Shown piece after piece: positions 58,621 through 64,000 of a stretch of 64,000 nt of DNA. Within the stretch, counting starts at the first letter, position 1; each line of letters starts with the position of its first letter. The DNA is from Rhea pennata (Eukaryota; Chordata; Aves; Rheiformes; Rheidae). The DNA is taken from positions 13,673,383 through 13,737,382 of the forward strand of contig NC_084670.1 in the NCBI RefSeq assembly GCF_028389875.1, given 5' to 3'. The position numbers were made by a program, and so were the translations under genes. A model generated the notes under the pieces. The model saw only the letters and a list, made by a program, of their open reading frames with translations. It was not told the origin of the DNA and searched no databases.

Positions 58621-61289
58621 TTTGAGCAGTATGAGCGGAAAAAAACCGCGAAAAACTGGGGGGGGGGGGGGGGGGAGCCTGAAAAACTGTTTTATGAGGC
58701 TGGCTTAGCTTCGTACAAGTTACCTGCTGTTAACGGTCGGTGGTTACTTCTCTCCTGTACAAGGTGGATTCTTTTTCCCTCAGAATCAGCCATCCTGCCC
58801 TCTATATAAGATATACCGAGCTATACATGTCTCTTCTCTGGGCTGTTCTGAAGCAAGATATTTATTATGTGTGTTTGAAAGTAATAGCACTTAGACCATG
58901 CTAATGTTTCACTAATACACATGAAATATAAATGGTTTAACGATAGGTGCAGACAACTGTTTTTGAACAGAGGCGGAAGGCTTGTGCTAGCAATTTAAAA
59001 AATGGTGCACATCTCAAAAAAATATATGTCCAGTTCCTATGATCAGTTAAGTAATATAGTAAGGGCATATTTATATGTATATAAATCATGTTCTGTTTTA
59101 TCAATACATAACCATAACATTAAATGACTGAAAATATTTGAATAAACAGCAGATAATAACAAATAACTGAAGAAAAACATTAAATTATGAATCACAGCTA
59201 TTTCTATTTATTGCTAATACCAGCTATGGCCCTCAGTTTATTAACATAAAAATGAGTAAAGTCTAAAAGCACAAAGGAAAAGACATCATCCTGAAACACA
59301 TGCTCATTATTAAGAGTAGGTTGGATGTAGTTGTCTCTGGGGAGGTGAGGTGATGACCTGTGTATCACTTTGTCAAGGAAAATCAATTCCCATGCATCAG
59401 AGGAGGGGCTGGCATTCCTTCCTCCATGCTCCCCCTTATGCTCATTGGTACAATGAGTGTATAATTAACACTAAAAAAAGAGGGAGAGGAATTCTTGGTC
59501 AGAATAGTCCTGACCAGATAGTATTGACTCAGAAATATAAATAAGATCCTTGTGGCCATACTGGTCTTTCAGGAAGAAACACATTTTAATGATCATTAGG
59601 CCATGTAGAATGTGTAACTTTGGGGGGTTATCTAGCTCATACAAAATCACTGTGTGTGTGTGTGTTTTTGCAGATTTCACATGTTGGCTTGGACTGGAGA
59701 TTTTGAATATAGAATACATGATTTCTCTGTGTAAAATCAAATTCAAATAAAAGTGTTTGTGTTTCCTGTCATCTACCTTTATAGTTTTGTATTTCTGATC
59801 TTATGTTGCAGAGTTTGTTGAATGGATTGATGTGTTACAAACCTGATGACCCAATAGAATATTTGGAAAGCTGTTTGCAGAAAGTGAAAGAGCTTGGAGG
59901 GTCAGAAAAAGTGAAATGGGACACTTTTGTCAGTCCAGAAAAGAGGACCCTTCCTCCACTCAATGGAGGACAATCCAGGAGATCTTTTTTCAGGAATGGT
60001 AATGTATTAAGTATAAAAATAATTATATTTCCTGTAATATGGGCAATTTCACATCTGCTATTGATTTATTTTACACTTCTGTAGCAGATCATGCCTCATT
60101 GTGGTCTTCCATAAGCAAGAAGTTACAAGCATGCAAACATACACACTCCAGAATGTTGTATATAAATGCACAAGCAGTTCACAGACTGCTAGCCATGGAA
60201 AGCTCGTTCTTTTCACCATTTTAATACAAATTTCGAGGATTCTGTTCACTTGAATTTTGTCATTTCGTTTTCTCCTCCTGTAATGGATGCTATGCAGGGG
60301 AGAGAATTGTGGTCATTTTGCAGTCTAATGATGAATGTTTGTTCTGTAATTGTTTAACATGATAGTAGAGCAATTTCTCTTATCCTACCTAAAACATTTG
60401 CAAAGATAAGGGCAAAGCTGGCTTAATGTATTTTGCTCCTATTCTTAGTTGGTCTTCAAGGAAGATGTAATATTAACTTCAGTTCATTCATACACTGGGG
60501 TTTTTTTCTAGCTTGTATTGGAGTTGTGTACCAATTTAATAAATATACATGAAAAATTCATAGGGAAAGAGTCTTCTCATAAAATCTAAGCAAATGTCAT
60601 ATCAATACCTGTAATTTTTTTTTTTGAAATGTTAACAATGAGTAATTAGCTCATCTTTCAGTTGCCATAGTTATTCTTCTTTTCCATCCAGCATTTCATT
60701 AAACTAATTAGCCAGAGTACTAGTCTATCTCAGTGTACAACATGTAGCACCAGAGGAGTTTTACTTAATAGTAGAGTCTATCTGCATTATACAAGGTTTT
60801 TCTTCTCATAGGACACTGCCAACCCCTGAATGCTATAGGCAGATTTTCATATAAAAACTGTAATGCTTGTAAATTTAAAGAGCCACCAAAGAATACTGAG
60901 TCCTGGTTGTTCTGATGTAATAGATTGGCTGAATAGAGGGAGGGAATACTTAATACAGTAACAGCAAACACATTGTAAAAGTACCTATTATATTTTAATT
61001 GTAGAAATGCTAAGCTTTGTAAATGCTTCATGTTTCTTTAAATTGACCTGTCTGTATACACAATAGATTTTAACTTTTCTAGATATTTTCAGCATTCCTG
61101 GTTAATCTTACTGTTTTACAGTGATTCCTGATAATCCTAACTTCCCATACCGACGGTATGACCGACTCCCTCCAATTCATCAGTTTTCTATAGAAAGTGA
61201 CACTGACCTCTCTGAAACTGCTGAGCTAATTGAGGAGTATGATGTGTTTGATCCTGCAAGACCTCGACCAAAAATCATCCTTGTTATAG
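58179..61289 (+). CDS. AK5: AK5, adenylate kinase 5 (exons 1-3, continues past right edge)
   Basis: AK5 is a brain-enriched nucleoside monophosphate kinase with two adenylate kinase domains that interconverts AMP, ATP and ADP, mostly in the cytosol. The window holds 58179-58238, 59812-59998 and 61122-61289, giving about 138 residues: the N-terminal extension and the first strand (KIILVIG) that leads into the P-loop GGPGSGKGT, which must be in exon 4. Residues of exons 1-2 (IPQLFESLLNG to CLQKVKEL) look like a short RIIa/DPY30-type helical segment; this is inference. The match to mammalian AK5 is close throughout. The start is fixed by the MSAGEAKDYLARREIPQLFE peptide. Head-to-head order with PIGK agrees with human 1p31. 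Confidence 0.96.
58658..58675 (+). repeat. Poly-G (18) in AK5 intron 1
   Basis: Eighteen consecutive G on the transcribed sense strand at the downstream edge of the AK5 CpG island, about 420 bases after the exon 1 donor. It can form a G-quadruplex. Sequencing length is often unreliable in such runs. Confidence 0.9.
59651..59665 (+). repeat. (GT)n in AK5 intron 1
   Basis: Seven GT units about 150 bases upstream of the exon 2 acceptor. Confidence 0.9.
59812..59998 (+). CDS. AK5: AK5 exon 2
   Basis: A 187-nt exon, phase 0 in and 1 out, encoding SLLNGLMCYKPDDPIEYLES, CLQKVKELGGSEKVKWDTFV and ending GGQSRRSFFRN. The acceptor is TATGTTGCAG and the donor AATG|GTAATG. Confidence 0.96.
59999..61121 (+). 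other. AK5 intron 2
   Basis: A 1.1 kb AT-rich intron bounded by the exon 2 donor and the exon 3 acceptor TGTTTTACAG. Nothing else recognised. Confidence 0.9.
61122..61289 (+). CDS. AK5: AK5 exon 3
   Basis: A 168-nt exon, phase 1 in and 1 out: IPDNPNFPYRRYDRLPPIHQ, FSIESDTDLSETAELIEEYD and ending RPRPKIILVI(G) at donor ATAG|GTATGA. The PKIILVIG strand starts the first kinase domain. Confidence 0.97.
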
Positions 61290-64000
61290 GTATGAATGCA
61301 GACTCATTTTGACAAGATTTTGTCTTTGTTACTTTGCCTTTTAGTTTGTCCTGTGAATATAGTGAATTCCTATATATATTTAAATGTAAGTTTTCCATTT
61401 AGATTTGGAAGAAAAATGTAATCCAAAGAGGCAATTTTTAGACAAGAAGTTAGAGGCTGTGTCTACATTAGCAAGTGGTGCATCCAAATTGGAGTTTATT
61501 GCAGTTTAATTGTTCATGCTGAGGATATAACACCCTGACTGAAAGCATTTTAGGGAGGTTTACTGTCAGCACCTGTAGTCTTGTTCTGCAGACGAGTGCT
61601 CATTAGCAGCTGGAGTGCTCATGGTTTGCATTTGGAGCACATCTCCCGGTTTAATTTAACATGAAAGGAACTCAGCTCGTGCATTTCAAGACTGCTTGAC
61701 CGTGTGAACCAGAGTGCTCTTCAAAAGCACCCTCCAGATCTGAATTAAGACACGAATGTAGCAAAGCTGCTCACAAAGAAAGATACTTAAAAATATTGAT
61801 AAGACAGCTCAAAAAGGTAATAGTGAACAGCACTATTCTATATTTAGAAACCTGAAAGCTGATCAGTATGTCCAGCTAGAGTATACTGTCACTAGCCCAT
61901 TTCATCTAGGGATAAATAAATTCCTATGTGTGTTTTGCAAGTGAGTCCTGTGCTATCTTCAGGGAGAGTGAACAGTCAGTTAGCGTTATTTAATTGTTCA
62001 TTTTCCTCTGATTCCCTGTTGCATGCTGTTCAGAGTCCTTTCTAGGCAACTCATGATTTCCAGCCTCAGACAAGTAGGGATTTAGAGATATCTACAGTTT
62101 CAGTTTAAATGAACATTATTTTTTATTTTTGAGTTTTAGTTTTGAATTAGTTTCCTTATTGTCTGGAATGGTTTCCTTTCTAGATTTTACATCCAGGCCT
62201 AATTCTCTGATTCTCTGCACTATATAAATAGTTACAGCACAGGTGCTAGGTGATGGACAATCACATTTTTAGTCTATAAAGGTTTATTTTACTGAAGAGA
62301 AGATATTACCCCCAAAAAGAGAATAAATAGTATATGTTTCTTCTGTGTTATACAATGTGAACACTAAGAACACGTCCTCTGGGCTCTGCATCCAGTGTTT
62401 CTCAGAAATTTGATACTGGAATACACAGAAAACAGAAAGAAAGCCACTGTAGATATTCTAGATATTTGTTGTACACCAAAATGATGAATGAGGATTTTAT
62501 CTAGCTGAAATGAGGAGAGAATGGCATTCACCTCTTGAACTACAGGCCTTGAATGGCAGCATATAGTAAGGCGAGCATGGATATTACAAAACTTTTCTTT
62601 TAGCCCACTTACACAGGAGACATTGTAAACCTCCCGCAAAGGCTATTTCAGGTTTATTTTTCAACTGAATTTCTCTGAATCTGTCTGTCATAGTGTGATA
62701 TGATAGAAGCACAGTACTATATGAAGCTTAGGAGCTATTGTCCAATTTTGTACAGTACCAAGAAAATTTCCACCAAATTCAACTTCCTCTTGAGAAAGCA
62801 CACAAGAACACACACTAGAAAGAGTAAAAGAATAATTAACATACTGAATAAAAAAGAGAAAATGAAAAAAGAGCTGTTTCAAGAGACAGGAAAAAAAAAG
62901 TGCTAATTTCAAGAGACAGAAATTTTACATGAAAATATACATTGCATACTTTACAATTTTCATAAAATGACAGCTAAAGCCTCAGTTAAGCAGGCTGCTT
63001 ATGTATAACTAACCATAACTAACCACACTGCCCAACTAGGGTGGTACTGGTCCCATTCATTTTGGGGACTGAAATGGATAAAAATTGAAGAATAGTCTTC
63101 TACTTCACATATTAGATGAACTTCTCATTAATAATGCATTATCCCAAAATCTTTTAAATTCTTCCATAAAGGTTTTTACATCTTCTTCACTTTATAAAAT
63201 ATTATCCTTATAATGAACAAGGTAACTTCAATGTGAAGGATAACTCACTCATAAGGGTGGGTGTTTTGCTCTTTTTCTGCATTTGCAGAGAAATCTACTG
63301 GTGAAATGTAAAGCTGCAAAACTGCAAAGTGGGTATGTGACTGGATTTTAGAAAAATCAGATGTAACCAGCCATGATAGCACACTGCTGAATTGATGCAA
63401 AACTAAGTTTCCAAGGTGTTACAACACTAGGAGACTAGACTGTGTTTAAAAATATGCTTCCTAACATATTTTGACAATCACATTTTTACTATTGATATGT
63501 CCTAAATAAAAAGGATATATCATCAGCCTCACAGAATGTTTTTTTAAACTACGCTTAATTGAAAATATTATTTAATACTTTTTTAAAAGAATGTATTTTC
63601 CTTCTATAACCAAAGTTGAAAGAATAGAACAAAGCTAGTACTGTCAGCAGTCAGCTAACCATTTTATTTGTTAAATTCAGTCCAAAATTAGATTTTTAAA
63701 TCACAAATCATATTTTAAGAAGTCTTATTTGCATGAATTTATTTTCAGTTTGCAACAAAATGAAAATTTTGCACTGACAAAACTGAATTAAAATAATGTT
63801 TTAAATATAACTTTCTGGGTATGCAAACCTTCCCTTAAAACCAGTTAGCAAACATAATTTAAATGCAACAAATGTTACCTAGTCTAGACACCTTTTAAAA
63901 AATGTGTAAAATAATCACAGTTCTCCTAAATAATGTATACTCTTGGCATTAGTGAAAAGAAAGAAAAACAAAAGCAATTTGATTTTCCTTTCTTGTAGAC
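61290..64000 (+). other. AK5 intron 3 (runs to window edge)
   Basis: AT-rich intronic DNA after the exon 3 donor. The window ends in a pyrimidine-rich acceptor-like string, TTTTCCTTTCTTGTAGAC, discussed in the findings. No other coding signal seen. Confidence 0.75.

Noticed and set aside
57396..58708. Frames of 126 to 345 codons around the AK5 promoter
   Set aside because: GC-rich composition removes stop codons. One runs from CR1 sequence into the island, and the frame from the AK5 ATG past 58238 continues only into intron 1 beyond a good donor.

Overview
This is a 64 kb window of vertebrate nuclear DNA, AT-rich apart from three CpG-rich blocks, with split genes and canonical GT/AG introns. 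The recognisable interspersed repeats are CR1-type LINEs (about 15.7-16.8 kb, 57.2-57.7 kb, a fragment at 1.5-2.2 kb) plus an older degraded LINE relic at 52.5-54.2 kb. I see no Alu-, B1- or L1-type repeats. CR1 dominance, compact introns and the gene pair PIGK/AK5 suggest a bird, or less likely another archosaur or turtle. The species call is inference.

Two known genes are clear. PIGK, the caspase-like catalytic subunit of the GPI transamidase, lies on the minus strand. Nine coding exons run from its CpG-island promoter at about 42.3 kb to exon 9 at 24.5 kb and give about 321 residues, including the catalytic His and Cys. The last coding exon(s), with the C-terminal membrane helix, were not found and probably lie beyond the left edge. 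AK5 (adenylate kinase 5) lies on the plus strand. Its first three coding exons (58.18, 59.81 and 61.12 kb) encode the N-terminal extension up to the start of the first kinase P-loop, which lies past the right edge. The two genes are head to head, as I recall for the human 1p31 region.

The surprise is between them. From 50.8 to 42.87 kb, on the minus strand directly upstream of PIGK, eight candidate coding exons chain together with every splice phase compatible. They give an open frame of about 365 codons with its own stop codon 565 bp before the PIGK start codon. I cannot name this gene with confidence. It has a C-x2-C-x19-C-x2-H cluster and, from memory only, a faint collinear likeness to the meiosis protein M1AP. 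Candidate exons on the plus strand (51.12-51.30 and 55.55-55.81 kb) may be an antisense or divergent transcript.

Layout: 1-24.5 kb is non-coding as far as I can see (distal PIGK intron or PIGK 3' flank), with CR1 copies, an orphan CpG island at 19.3 kb and a near-perfect RFX X-box at 9.02 kb. 24.5-42.3 kb is PIGK. 42.3-42.9 kb is the promoter/terminator interval. 42.87-50.8 kb is the candidate new gene. 51-57.7 kb holds antisense exon candidates and LINE relics. 57.75-64 kb is the AK5 promoter, exons 1-3 and part of intron 3.
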